From Pseudoalteromonas piscicida (lineage in GTDB: Bacteria > Pseudomonadota > Gammaproteobacteria > Enterobacterales > Alteromonadaceae): a stretch of DNA of 64,000 bases. The number at the start of each line of letters is the position of its first letter. Position 1 is the stretch's first letter. The position numbers and the translations under genes are program-made. Shown piece by piece: positions 21,752 to 31,001 of this stretch. The notes under the pieces were generated by a model. The model was not told the DNA's origin and did no database searches. It saw only the letters and a program-made list of their open reading frames with translations. The stretch covers positions 3,363,501 to 3,427,500 of the forward strand of contig NZ_CP021646.1 in the NCBI RefSeq assembly GCF_002208135.1, read 5' to 3'.

Positions 21752-22822
21752 TTAACGACCTATCAGAGTTACCACGGTTTCATCACTAACATCATCCACT
21801 AGGGCACATTGACCTAATTGCGTTGGAAGAATAAAGCGAATTTTGCCTTGCTTGTTCTTTTTATCTTTGCGCATATGTTGTAGAAACTGCGCTGCGGTCA
21901 TATCGCTTGGTGCTTCTGTCGGTAATTGATAAAGCGCAATAACGCGACGGATCTTTTCAACCTCGGCAGTACTCAGCGCGCCGCGCTGGCAAGCCAGATT
22001 TGCAGCTATCATCATGCCAGCAGCAACGGCTTCACCATGCAACCAATTACCATAGCCCATTTGCGCTTCTATCGCATGGCCAAAGGTGTGACCTAGATTG
22101 AGTAATGCACGCAATCCAGCTTCAGTTTCATCTTTGGCGACGATCTCGGCTTTTATTGCACAACACTTATAAATAACTTGTTGAAGACTTTCAGCATCTA
22201 GTGCGCTGAGCTGAGAGTGCTGTTCCGTTAATGTATCAAGAAAAGATGCATCATAGATCAACGCATATTTAATGACTTCGGCCATACCCGCAGCAAACTC
22301 TCTTGCAGGTAAAGTGTTTAACGTCTTGGTGTCGATAAAAACCGCTTTTGGCTGATAGAAAGCACCAATCATGTTTTTACCTAGTGGATGATTCACCGCG
22401 GTTTTACCACCAACTGACGAATCTACTTGTGACAACAAAGTCGTAGGGATCTGAATAAACGGAACACCACGCTGATAGCATGCCGCAACAAAACCAGTCA
22501 AATCGCCAACCACACCGCCACCGAGGGCAATCAAACACGTATCTCGACCACAATTATGCTCGAGCAAAAAGGCAGAGATCTTTTCAAACCATTCTAACGA
22601 CTTGTATTGTTCACCATCAGGGATAACAAAATGTAGCGGTTCTTGAGCGTCAAATATCGCTAGCAGATTGTCTAAATATAAAGGTGCAATGGTTGTGTTG
22701 GTGATGATAACAGGACGACTTTGCCCAACATATTGCTTAAGTCGTCCTTCATCTGATAAGAGATGTTCACCGATGAAGATAGGATAGCTCCGCTCGTTTA
22801 AATCAACCTTTAATTCAAGCAT
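21752..22822 (-). CDS. aroB: 3-dehydroquinate synthase AroB
   Basis: Second step of the shikimate pathway, NAD- and metal-dependent. 356 residues. Landmarks: CLIALGGGVVGDLTGFVAAC (nucleotide-binding), IPTTLLSQVDSSVGGKTAVN, KNMIGAFYQPKAV, and metal ligands in LLNLGHTFGHAIE and WLHGEAVAAGM. Between aroK (24 bp) and damX, as in other gammaproteobacteria. Confidence 0.97.
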   Translation of the reverse strand: MLELKVDLNERSYPIFIGEHLLSDEGRLKQYVGQSRPVIITNTTIAPLYLDNLLAIFDAQEPLHFVIPDGEQYKSLEWFEKISAFLLEHNCGRDTCLIALGGGVVGDLTGFVAACYQRGVPFIQIPTTLLSQVDSSVGGKTAVNHPLGKNMIGAFYQPKAVFIDTKTLNTLPAREFAAGMAEVIKYALIYDASFLDTLTEQHSQLSALDAESLQQVIYKCCAIKAEIVAKDETEAGLRALLNLGHTFGHAIEAQMGYGNWLHGEAVAAGMMIAANLACQRGALSTAEVEKIRRVIALYQLPTEAPSDMTAAQFLQHMRKDKKNKQGKIRFILPTQLGQCALVDDVSDETVVTLIGR

Positions 22823-22846
22823 GGCTTCCCTCCTACGGTGTTGTTA

Positions 22847-23365
22847 TTAGAAATCTAATTTTTCAATAATTTGGTTTGCAACTACTTTAGCGCTTTGCTC
22901 ATCCGTGCGAACAACGTGATCCGCCACTTCTCTATATAGTGGTTCACGCTCATCAGCTAAGCGCTCTAGTACGTCACGTGAGTCTTCACTGGTTTGTAGT
23001 AATGGACGACGCTTATCACGCTGAGTACGAGCTACCTGTTTTTCGATCGGCGTTTCTAGGTAAACAACAATACCGCGCGCAGACAACTTATTGCGCACTT
23101 CTTTGCTGATCACAGAGCCACCACCTGTCGCTAACACAATGCCTTGCATTTCTGTTAGGTCAGAGATGACGCTTTCTTCACGCTTGCGGAACCCCTCTTC
23201 GCCCTCGATATCGAACACCCAAGAAATATCGGCACCTGTGCGGCGCTCAATTTCCTGATCCGAATCGAAAAATTCAAGGTGTAATTGATCTGCAATGTGA
23301 CGACCAATCGTGCTTTTACCAGCCCCCATCGGGCCTACTAGAAATATATTACGTTTCTCAGCCAT
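22847..23365 (-). CDS. aroK: Shikimate kinase AroK
   Basis: Phosphorylates shikimate. 172 residues, the AroK length. P-loop [17 protein letters not shown], shikimate-binding [16 protein letters not shown], and ATGGGSVI. The lid arginines are in [11 protein letters not shown]. First of the aroK-aroB pair, 150 bp after pilQ. Confidence 0.97.
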   Translation of the reverse strand: MAEKRNIFLVGPMGAGKSTIGRHIADQLHLEFFDSDQEIERRTGADISWVFDIEGEEGFRKREESVISDLTEMQGIVLATGGGSVISKEVRNKLSARGIVVYLETPIEKQVARTQRDKRRPLLQTSEDSRDVLERLADEREPLYREVADHVVRTDEQSAKVVANQIIEKLDF

Positions 23366-23515
23366 ATCTTTTTAGTACAAACGAACTCTAAAATTTGAAA
23401 TAAAACCCCGCCTAACGACCTGGCCCCAAAATTAAGGAGGGGATTATCTCAGTAATCCGTGAACAATTTCAAGTCAAACCACGCAAAAAGCGCAATACTT
23501 TTACTGTCAACGGGC

Positions 23516-25591
23516 CTATAAACTGTCTTGAATGATCTTAGGTGTCACAAATATCAGCAATTCTCGCTTTTCATTAATATCACGAGAGTTCTTAAACAAT
23601 AGACCTAAATATGGGATATCACCCAAAATTGGGATCTTACTTACTGCCGTTTTCACTTCTTGCTGATAGATACCACCTAGTACGATAGTTTGACCATTTT
23701 CGACCAGTACCTGTGTTTGAATCTCTTGCGTGTTAATTGCTGTCGCAGGGCCATTTGGCGTTTGCACGGTATCACCTTTAGTGTCTTGTGTAATCACCAA
23801 GTCGAGAATTATTTTATTATCAGGTGTGATTTGCGGTGTCACCTCCAAGCTTAATACCGCTTTTTTGAAGCTTACTGTTGTGGCACCACTTGATGATGCT
23901 TCTACATAAGGAATTTCCGTACCTTGCTCAATTCGCGCCTTTTTCTGGTTAGCCGTCGTGATGCTTGGCGTCGCAATTATCTCCCCCTTGTTCTCTTGCT
24001 CCAGTGCTGACAACTCGAGATCGATCAAAGTACCATCAGCTAGTTTCGCAATGTGCATACCAATGCTACCTGCAGGAACCCCTTTCACGCCTAAATTAAC
24101 GTTTAAGCGGTTTTCCAAGGATGGAATGTTGCCGTTTGACAAAGCATCAGCGCCTTCCAACGTGCCAGATATGGCATCGCTACCTTGCTGATCGCTAAAG
24201 CCCCAACGAACACCTAAGTCTTCTTGTACGGTATCATCCACAGTCACCATGCGCGACTCAATACGCACCTGTTTTACCGGCACATCTAAGGTTTCAACCA
24301 TACGGCGCACACTTTCAATGCTACGTGAAGTATCTTTAATTAATAAAGTATTGGTACGTTTATCAACCGACACACTACCGCGGTGGCTAATAATAGAATT
24401 GATATCTGTTTTTAGTAAGTCAGCAAACTCTTCCGCTTTAGCGTAATTGAGTTGAATATATTCGCTATATAATGGCTCAAGTTCTTCAACTTGCTGGCGC
24501 GCTTGTAACTCTTTGGCTTCTCTCGCTGCAAGTTCTTCTGATGGTGCAACCATCAAAATAGAACCGTCCATACGCTTATCTAGCCCTTTCACACGCAACA
24601 CAACATCAAGCGCTTGATCCCAGGGTACACCATCTAAACGCAGGGTAATATTGCCAGATACGGTGTCACTCGTTACAAGGTTAAAGTTGTTTGTGTCCGC
24701 AATGATCTGCAACACAGAGCGAATTGGAATATCTTGGAAATTCAACGTGATTGGCTGACCTTTATACTCTTTTTTATCGCCAAAGGTTTTATTCCCTTCG
24801 TCCTTTTCGATAGTAAGCGTAAAAATGTTATCAAGCTGTTGATACGTAAACTTAAACGCCGCATTTGGCTCAATCACAATACGACTTTTATTTTCTTCTT
24901 TAAAGGTTTCTATACGAGATACCACAGTGCCAAAATCTAATACATCGAGTTCGTATAGCAGGTCTTCTGCAATATCAATATGATGAAAGTCCGCAATGAT
25001 TTTGCCACCACGCTCTTGTACATCGATAGCCGCTTGATTATGCTCTAGAAACGCTAATACCTTAGCTTCACCTTTCTCACCTCGACGAAAATCGATGGCT
25101 TGAATTTGATTGATAAATGCGGTGACTTTTTGACTTTGGTCTTGTTCAGAGACAATCGGTTTATTAGACACTTCCACTATCACAAGATTATTCTTAACCT
25201 CGGTTTTATATAGCTTCAGCTCATCCATGTTGATGGAAACGGCAAAACCACCATCTCTGAGTTCACTGGTAATACCTTGAATACCTGCTTTATTAATACT
25301 CAAAGCTTTTAAGCTTTCTTCAAACTCAGCCTGCTGGAAAAACAATTCAATACTGGCACTTTCGCCAACAACGCGAACTTTTGGCTCTGTATTGAGCTTT
25401 TCATCAAACACCAGTTGTAGTTGAGTTTCCCCTGTCGGTACAGGGTTATAGCGAATGTCATACAACATAGGAATGGCATGCACAATTGACGAAAGGCCAA
25501 CTAAGGCAACACCGAACACAGAACGCCATAGTGTTCGAGTACTTTTAATGGTTGATTTTATAACGTTATTGTTAGTATTCACTCGTGCCAC
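23516..25591 (-). CDS. pilQ: Type IV pilus secretin PilQ
   Basis: Forms the outer-membrane pore for the type IV pilus. 691 residues from a GTG at 25591; a second GTG three codons in is also possible. A signal segment (VALVGLSSIVHA) is followed by AMIN domains, a secretin N0/N1 region (NFQDIPIRSVLQIIADTNNF, NTLLIKDTSRSIESVRRMVE) and the secretin domain (SALEQENKGEIIATPSITTA, VLGGIYQQEVKTAVSKIPIL, LLIFVTPKII). Last gene of pilMNOPQ; its start overlaps the pilP end by 20 bp. Confidence 0.96.
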   Translation of the reverse strand: MARVNTNNNVIKSTIKSTRTLWRSVFGVALVGLSSIVHAIPMLYDIRYNPVPTGETQLQLVFDEKLNTEPKVRVVGESASIELFFQQAEFEESLKALSINKAGIQGITSELRDGGFAVSINMDELKLYKTEVKNNLVIVEVSNKPIVSEQDQSQKVTAFINQIQAIDFRRGEKGEAKVLAFLEHNQAAIDVQERGGKIIADFHHIDIAEDLLYELDVLDFGTVVSRIETFKEENKSRIVIEPNAAFKFTYQQLDNIFTLTIEKDEGNKTFGDKKEYKGQPITLNFQDIPIRSVLQIIADTNNFNLVTSDTVSGNITLRLDGVPWDQALDVVLRVKGLDKRMDGSILMVAPSEELAAREAKELQARQQVEELEPLYSEYIQLNYAKAEEFADLLKTDINSIISHRGSVSVDKRTNTLLIKDTSRSIESVRRMVETLDVPVKQVRIESRMVTVDDTVQEDLGVRWGFSDQQGSDAISGTLEGADALSNGNIPSLENRLNVNLGVKGVPAGSIGMHIAKLADGTLIDLELSALEQENKGEIIATPSITTANQKKARIEQGTEIPYVEASSSGATTVSFKKAVLSLEVTPQITPDNKIILDLVITQDTKGDTVQTPNGPATAINTQEIQTQVLVENGQTIVLGGIYQQEVKTAVSKIPILGDIPYLGLLFKNSRDINEKRELLIFVTPKIIQDSL

Positions 25592-26114
25592 CTTGTTCCG
25601 CTTCTAACATTTCCACTTTTGTTAGCCTTTCTTTCCAACATCCCGTTCCATCTGGGATCAATTCTAATAATTCTAAATGATCAGCTTGTACACTTAGTAC
25701 TTTGCCATGATACAAGCCCATATATTCGCCACGTTTAACACGATACAAACCTTGCGTCGCCGCTTCGATTAGCGCCCAGCGACCGTCAGACTTGGCAATA
25801 ATGCCTTTCATTCGTAGATTATCCAATGGAAACTTCTCTAATGGATAGCGATCTCTGTCTGGATCTGGATGCAAGCAATTTTTAATTTGAACCAGTTTAT
25901 TTTCAATCACTTCAGGCTGCGGCGCAACAAAGGGACTACGTAACTCCGAAGCGCTATACTTAAACGGTTCATAGTTCTGCATTTCAGGTATAGGTTCGAT
26001 TTTCGGCGTTGAACTTGCTTTGACCTGATCAATAAATTCTTTTTGTTCCGCAGTACTATCATTGCAACCTGAGATGAACGTTAATGTGATCACGCAGAGC
26101 ATAAGTCGGATCAT
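25572..26114 (-). CDS. pilP: Type IV pilus lipoprotein PilP
   Basis: 180 residues. Lipoprotein signal MIRLMLCVITLTFISGCNDS with lipobox ISGC. The C-terminal domain (LRMKGIIAKSDGRWALIEAA, VKRGEYMGLYHGKV) is the PilP beta-sandwich that links the PilNO inner-membrane complex to PilQ. The gene overlaps pilO by four bases (ATGA) and pilQ by 20, implying coupled translation. Confidence 0.93.
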   Translation of the reverse strand: MIRLMLCVITLTFISGCNDSTAEQKEFIDQVKASSTPKIEPIPEMQNYEPFKYSASELRSPFVAPQPEVIENKLVQIKNCLHPDPDRDRYPLEKFPLDNLRMKGIIAKSDGRWALIEAATQGLYRVKRGEYMGLYHGKVLSVQADHLELLELIPDGTGCWKERLTKVEMLEAEQGGTSEY

Positions 26115-26716
26115 TTCTGACCTCCTTGCTCATAGCGATAAGTTTTTGCCACAACACTAAATACCAGCTCGCCGTTTCCTGCATTTTCGATTCTAAAATC
26201 ATGTAGGCTCACTATTCGGGGTAACTCAGAAACTTTACTCACGAACTGACCAAACTCATGATATTTACCAATCACTTCTAACTTAATCGGCAATTCGGTA
26301 TAGAACTCTTTACGTACCTCTGGCATCCAGCCAATTTTTAGGAAGGTTAATCCGCTTGAAGTACCAACGTATGTCAGATCATCAAGTAGTCCAGGCGTTT
26401 CGTTGGAACTTGGCAGTCGTCTTAATAGCTCCGTGAACTGTGCTTCCATATCAATCATTTGCTGTTTATACAACTCTAGGTTGTTTGCTCTTGCATACTT
26501 GATTCGGTAACTCGTTCTCAGTTCCTGCTCTTTTTTTACCGCTTGATCATAGCGGTCAATTGAGCTTGAAACCATCAAGTTATAGCCCAATATCATCATC
26601 AGTATAACGACAAGAACGGAACATAAAACTTTTACAGGAAATGGCCAATGACCAATGTTATCGAGCTCTAGCTCATTCCAATCAATTTCTTTCAAACTGT
26701 TTAAGTCAAAATTCAT
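26111..26716 (-). CDS. pilO: Type IV pilus assembly protein PilO
   Basis: 201 residues: one transmembrane helix near 28-50 (VKVLCSVLVVILMMILGYNL), a coiled coil, then a periplasmic ferredoxin-like domain (LLRRLPSSNETPGLLDDLTY, YHEFGQFVSKVSELPRIVSL). Forms a heterodimer with PilN. In the pilMNOPQ operon, 16 bp after pilN. Confidence 0.94.
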   Translation of the reverse strand: MNFDLNSLKEIDWNELELDNIGHWPFPVKVLCSVLVVILMMILGYNLMVSSSIDRYDQAVKKEQELRTSYRIKYARANNLELYKQQMIDMEAQFTELLRRLPSSNETPGLLDDLTYVGTSSGLTFLKIGWMPEVRKEFYTELPIKLEVIGKYHEFGQFVSKVSELPRIVSLHDFRIENAGNGELVFSVVAKTYRYEQGGQK

Positions 26717-26732
26717 GCACTATGCCTCCGCC

Positions 26733-27305
26733 CTATTTCGCTTTATCGGCTAAGTGGATGTCTTCATGAGACTTAACATAAAAATGCATCGTAAAATCAC
26801 TCAGTAATTTTGCGCTTTGCTCACCTGCAACTATGCCTTGGATCACTGGTCGCTCTAGTAAATAAGAAGATTCAACTTGTCGTAGCATCTGCGATAAACG
26901 GTTATTTGATTCACTTCGACCAATGACTTTGATCAGATTGCCTTGTCGCTCAAGGCTGGTGAGGTATACCCCAGCAGGAACCACTCGCGCTATTTCATCA
27001 ATAATTTGTGTACCGAGACTACGGTTTAGCTGCAATTCTTCAATAAGCCGAATACGGCGCTGTAGATTTTCTTTTTGCTTATTCAGATCGTTAATCGCGA
27101 CTATCCGTGAATCTAGTTGAGTGATCTCACTCTCGAGATAGCGATTTTTAATTTCTTGTCCGGTTTTTAAGCCGTCATAAAAGCTACCAAGCATGTACAT
27201 TATCAACAGACAAGCTGCAATGATCACCGCAATGATAGTTAGAAAGATTTGCTGCGAGGCTTGCCTTTGCTGCTCGCGCCAAGGAAGCAAATTTATATGT
27301 GGCAT
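26733..27305 (-). CDS. pilN: Type IV pilus assembly protein PilN
   Basis: 190 residues. The N-terminal MPHINLLPWREQQRQ is the conserved PilN segment that docks into PilM. A transmembrane helix follows (FLTIIAVIIAACLLIMYMLG), then a coiled coil and periplasmic domain. Its start overlaps the end of pilM by 13 bases. Confidence 0.95.
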   Translation of the reverse strand: MPHINLLPWREQQRQASQQIFLTIIAVIIAACLLIMYMLGSFYDGLKTGQEIKNRYLESEITQLDSRIVAINDLNKQKENLQRRIRLIEELQLNRSLGTQIIDEIARVVPAGVYLTSLERQGNLIKVIGRSESNNRLSQMLRQVESSYLLERPVIQGIVAGEQSAKLLSDFTMHFYVKSHEDIHLADKAK

Positions 27306-28371
27306 GATGAGAAGCTCCTTAATGCCAGGCCTGTCGCTAAGGCAAACTGCGCCTTGTGCTTTTGCAACACATGCCTATCTACTTTTGGTGCAATCTCCAT
27401 ATCAGCAAACGGATCTGCCACTATTGTGTGAATTCCTAGCTCATCAATCAGGAGTTTATCTAAGCCATCCACCAAAGCCGCTCCCCCGTCAACACGATGT
27501 AGTCGATATGATCTTTACCACTGGTCGTCATAAACATTTGCACTGCTCGACGGATCTGCTGCAACAGAGAAGTTTGGAAAGGTGCCAATACTTCAAAGGT
27601 ATAGTTTGGCGGTAAGTCTCCCGTCGTTTTCGCCAGTTCTGCTTCATCGTAGGTTTTGTTGTAATAAGCAACGATGCTGTTGGTATATTGCTCACCACCA
27701 AATACTTGGTCACGAGTGTAAATTGTTTTCCCTGATTGAATAACGCTTATCAGTGTAAGCACAGCGCCAATATCTATCATTGCTACGATTTTATCGAAGG
27801 CATCGTTGGGTAGTTCAGGATAAATGACATCCATAGCTCTGCTCAACGCGTAGTTTTCTACATCAACAACTTTCGCTTTGAAACCCGCTTCTTCCAATGC
27901 GCCTACTCGTGCTTGCACACTTTCGGTACGAGCCGCAGAGAGTAGCACGTTCATTTTTGACGGATCGGCTTCGTTTACTCCAATTTTTTCAAAATCCAGA
28001 CTAACTTCATCTAGTGGGTACGGGATCAGGCTATCTGCTTCAATGGCTATCTGGGACTCAAGTTCAGCATCAGTTAATGACACATCCATAAAGATCACTT
28101 TGGTAATCACGGTCTGACCGGATACGGCAACTGCTGCATATTGCGTGAGCTTTGGAATGCGCCGCTTCATTTTAGTTATCGCGTTGCCGATCGCTTCAAT
28201 GTCTTGAATGGCCCTTTCATTTACTGCTCCTTTCGGAATAGGTTCAATCGCAACGGCTTCTACTCGATAGCTGGAACTTGTCTTCGACAGCAACACCGCT
28301 TTGACACAATGGGAACCGATATCTATCCCTATCATCAGAGGTGCTTGTTTTTTTAGTAGTTGGCTCAGCAT
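27293..28371 (-). pseudogene. pilM: Type IV pilus ATPase-like protein PilM, frameshifted as written
   Basis: Actin-like cytoplasmic protein that anchors PilN. Frame 1 runs from the ATG at 28371 (MLSQLLKKQAPLMIGIDIGS) to DHIDYIVLTGERLWWMA, then stops. Frame 2 resumes as VDGLDKLLIDELGIHTIVAD to SFSSCHI at 27293. Adding one G to the run read as GGGGG on the minus strand (27483-27487) yields IVLTGGAALVDGLDKL, the expected PilM sequence, and a full length of about 359 residues. The rest of the operon is intact. The lesion is therefore a one-base deletion in a homopolymer, possibly a sequencing error. An earlier ATG at 28407 exists but the family starts at MLS. Confidence 0.88.
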
Positions 28372-28501
28372 GTGAAGCGCCCGTTTCCTTTTAAGACTGT
28401 GTACCATAAAAATTTAGCACACAAAAAATATTAATCGTTTTTTAATCAAGATATACTAGCAGTGTCTACCTGTAATTGGGAGTCTAACTAGGGATAATTC
28501 C

Positions 28502-30957
28502 GTGAAATTATTGAAAAGATTTTTACAATTCGTTTTTGTTTGTACCCTTTTAGGCGTGTTGACACTTATCAGTCTTTATTATTATGTCAAATCTGACATA
28601 CCAAGTGTAGAGGTTTTGAAAGATGTTCAACTACAAACACCCATGCAAGTCTTTACACGAGACGGAAAACTCATCAATCAGTTTGGTGAAAAGCGCAGGA
28701 TCCCTGTACGTTTGCAGGATGTTCCACTCCCCATGCGAAAAGCATTCTTAGCGACAGAAGACAACCGTTTTTACGATCATTTCGGCATTGACCCGATAGG
28801 TATCGTCCGCTCCGCTTTAGTGCTTATCACCACAGGACAAAAAAAGCAGGGAGCCAGTACGCTCACCATGCAACTTGCCAGAAACTTTTTCTTAACAAGA
28901 GAGAAAGCCTATATTCGTAAAGTGAAAGAAATCTTTATTGCGTTGCATATTGAGCAGCTATTAACGAAAGATGAAATTTTTGAGCTTTACTTAAACAAAA
29001 TTGAACTGGGCAATCGCGCCTTTGGTATCGGAGCAGCCGCACAAGTCTATTACGGTCGCTCACTTTCAGAATTAACTTTAGCAGAAATGGCAATGATTGC
29101 AGGCCTGCCAAAAGCACCTTCTGCGTTAAATCCAATTCGTAACCCAGAGCGCGCGCAATTGCGCCGGAATGTTGTGCTCGGACGAATGCTTGCAGAAAAG
29201 TATATTACCCGAGCAGAATATGATGAGGCGACACAAGCTCCCATCACAGCTAAATTCCATGGTGCCGAAATAGAGCTGTATGCACCTTACATTTCTGAAA
29301 TGGTTCGCGCGTATATGGTCGAACGCTACGGTACTGATAAAGCCTATAACTCTGGCATGAAAGTTTACACCAGTGTGGAGTCTGACATGCAACAGGCAGC
29401 TCAGTATGCATTAGTTGATAATTTACATGCCTACGATATGCGTCACGGCTTTAGAGGCGCAGAAGAAACCTATTGGCATGCTGAGACGGAATCGCCGCTA
29501 AGCCGTGAAGACATTATTACTCGCCTTAAAAAGGTCAATGAAATTGGGCCTTTAAAAGCCGCTGTGGTGCTAAACATTGCAGAGAAAACAGCCGACCTGC
29601 TCTTAAAAACCGGTGAGCAAATTACATTGGAATGGTCAGGCTTAAGTTGGGCCAGACAATACATCAGTGAAACGCGTCAAAGCTTACCACCAAAAACAAC
29701 CGCAGATATCCTCGCGCCGGGCATGCAAGTATTTGTCCGTAAACAAGACGACGGCTGGATGTTAAGTCAGTTACCGCAGGCATCCAGTGCTCTTGTCTCA
29801 CTCGACCCGCAGGATGGGCGTGTTAAGGCGATTGTGGGTGGCTACAGCTTTGAGCTTAGCCAATACAATCGTGCTACCCAAGCTAAACGTCAGGTAGGCT
29901 CTAACATTAAACCCTTTATTTATTCATCCGCATTAGAAAATGGCTATACCCTAGCCACCATTCTTAATGATGCTCCGATTAATCATTGGGACAGAAGCGT
30001 TGGCGTGGCTTGGCGTCCAAAAAATAGCCCTGAAGTGTATAACGGTCCAATCCGTATTCGCCGAGCGCTCGCACAATCGAAAAACGTGGTATCTGTACGC
30101 TTGATCAAAGGTGTTGGTATAAATAAAGCCGCTGATCATTTGCTTAAATTTGGTTTTCAAGACGCAGACATTAACCGCAGTGAGTCATTGGCACTCGGTA
30201 GTGCCGCACTGACTCCAATTGAAATGGCACGCGGCATGGCCACTTTTGCCAACGGCGGTCACCTCATAGAGCCGTATTTTATCGATAAAATTACCGACTC
30301 TTTTGGTACTGAGCTTGGTTCTGCAGAGCCGCTACTGGTCTGCGACGAGCAGCAGCTAGAAGAGCAACCTGAGCGCTGTGCACCGCAAGTTATCTCGGAG
30401 CAAAACGCATTTCTGATTGCCGATGCGCTACATAGTGCAATCTGGGGTGGCGGTAGCTGGAAACACGACACTGGCTGGAGCGGTACAGGCTGGCGTGGCC
30501 AGTGGTTAAAACGTCGTGACCTTGCTGGAAAAACGGGTACCACCAATGACTCAGTAGATACTTGGTTTACGGGCTTTAACCGTAATGTCCTCACCACAGT
30601 CTGGGTTGGCTTCGATGATGCGAGTAAATCCTTGGGTCGTGCAGCCTACAACGCTAACCTTGGTGATAATCAACTTGTCGGCGCAGAAGCCGGTGCGATT
30701 TCAGCGCAACCTGCTTGGATAGACTTTATGCGTGAGGCGCTTAAAGATGAGCCTTTGGCCCCGATAGAGCCGCCCCAGGGCTTATCTCAACTCGGATTGA
30801 CTTAAAGACAGGGCTGTTGTCTCGCAAGAACGATTACACATCTCGATTTGAGTATTTTGAGCCAGGTACGGCGCCAACAAAATATGTGTTAGACACCAAT
30901 AGCAGCACACCGTTTGACGATACTGCACCGCTACCGACTCACGAAGAGTTATTCTAA
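28502..30957 (+). pseudogene. mrcA: Penicillin-binding protein 1A, frameshifted near the 3' end as written
   Basis: Bifunctional peptidoglycan glycosyltransferase/transpeptidase. Start at the GTG 28502, followed by a transmembrane anchor (FVCTLLGVLTLISLYYYV). Glycosyltransferase: EDNRFYDHFGID and QGASTLTMQLARNF. Transpeptidase: SNIK, SKN (AQSKNVVSV) and KTGT (LAGKTGTTND). Frame 1 stops at 30805. Restoring one C in the CCCC at 30773-30776 reads EPPPGLISTRIDLKTGLLSR and continues to PTHEELF at 30957, giving about 818 residues, the usual length. As written it would lose about 50 C-terminal residues after the catalytic motifs. Divergent from pilM, as is conserved in gammaproteobacteria. Confidence 0.88.
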
Positions 30958-30960
30958 AAT

Positions 30961-30993
30961 AAAAATGCCGATACAGATGTATCGGCATTTTTG
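30961..30993. terminator. Bidirectional terminator between mrcA and metL
   Basis: aaaaatgccgata/tatcggcattttt with flanking A and T tracts. It serves both convergent genes; its position right after 30957 supports the frame-restored mrcA end. Confidence 0.9.
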
Positions 30994-31001
30994 TCTTATA
31001 T

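Noticed and set aside
27460..27500. Programmed ribosomal frameshift in pilM
   Set aside because: The site lacks a classic slippery heptamer with a downstream structure, and three other genes show the same type of lesion; a homopolymer miscount is simpler.
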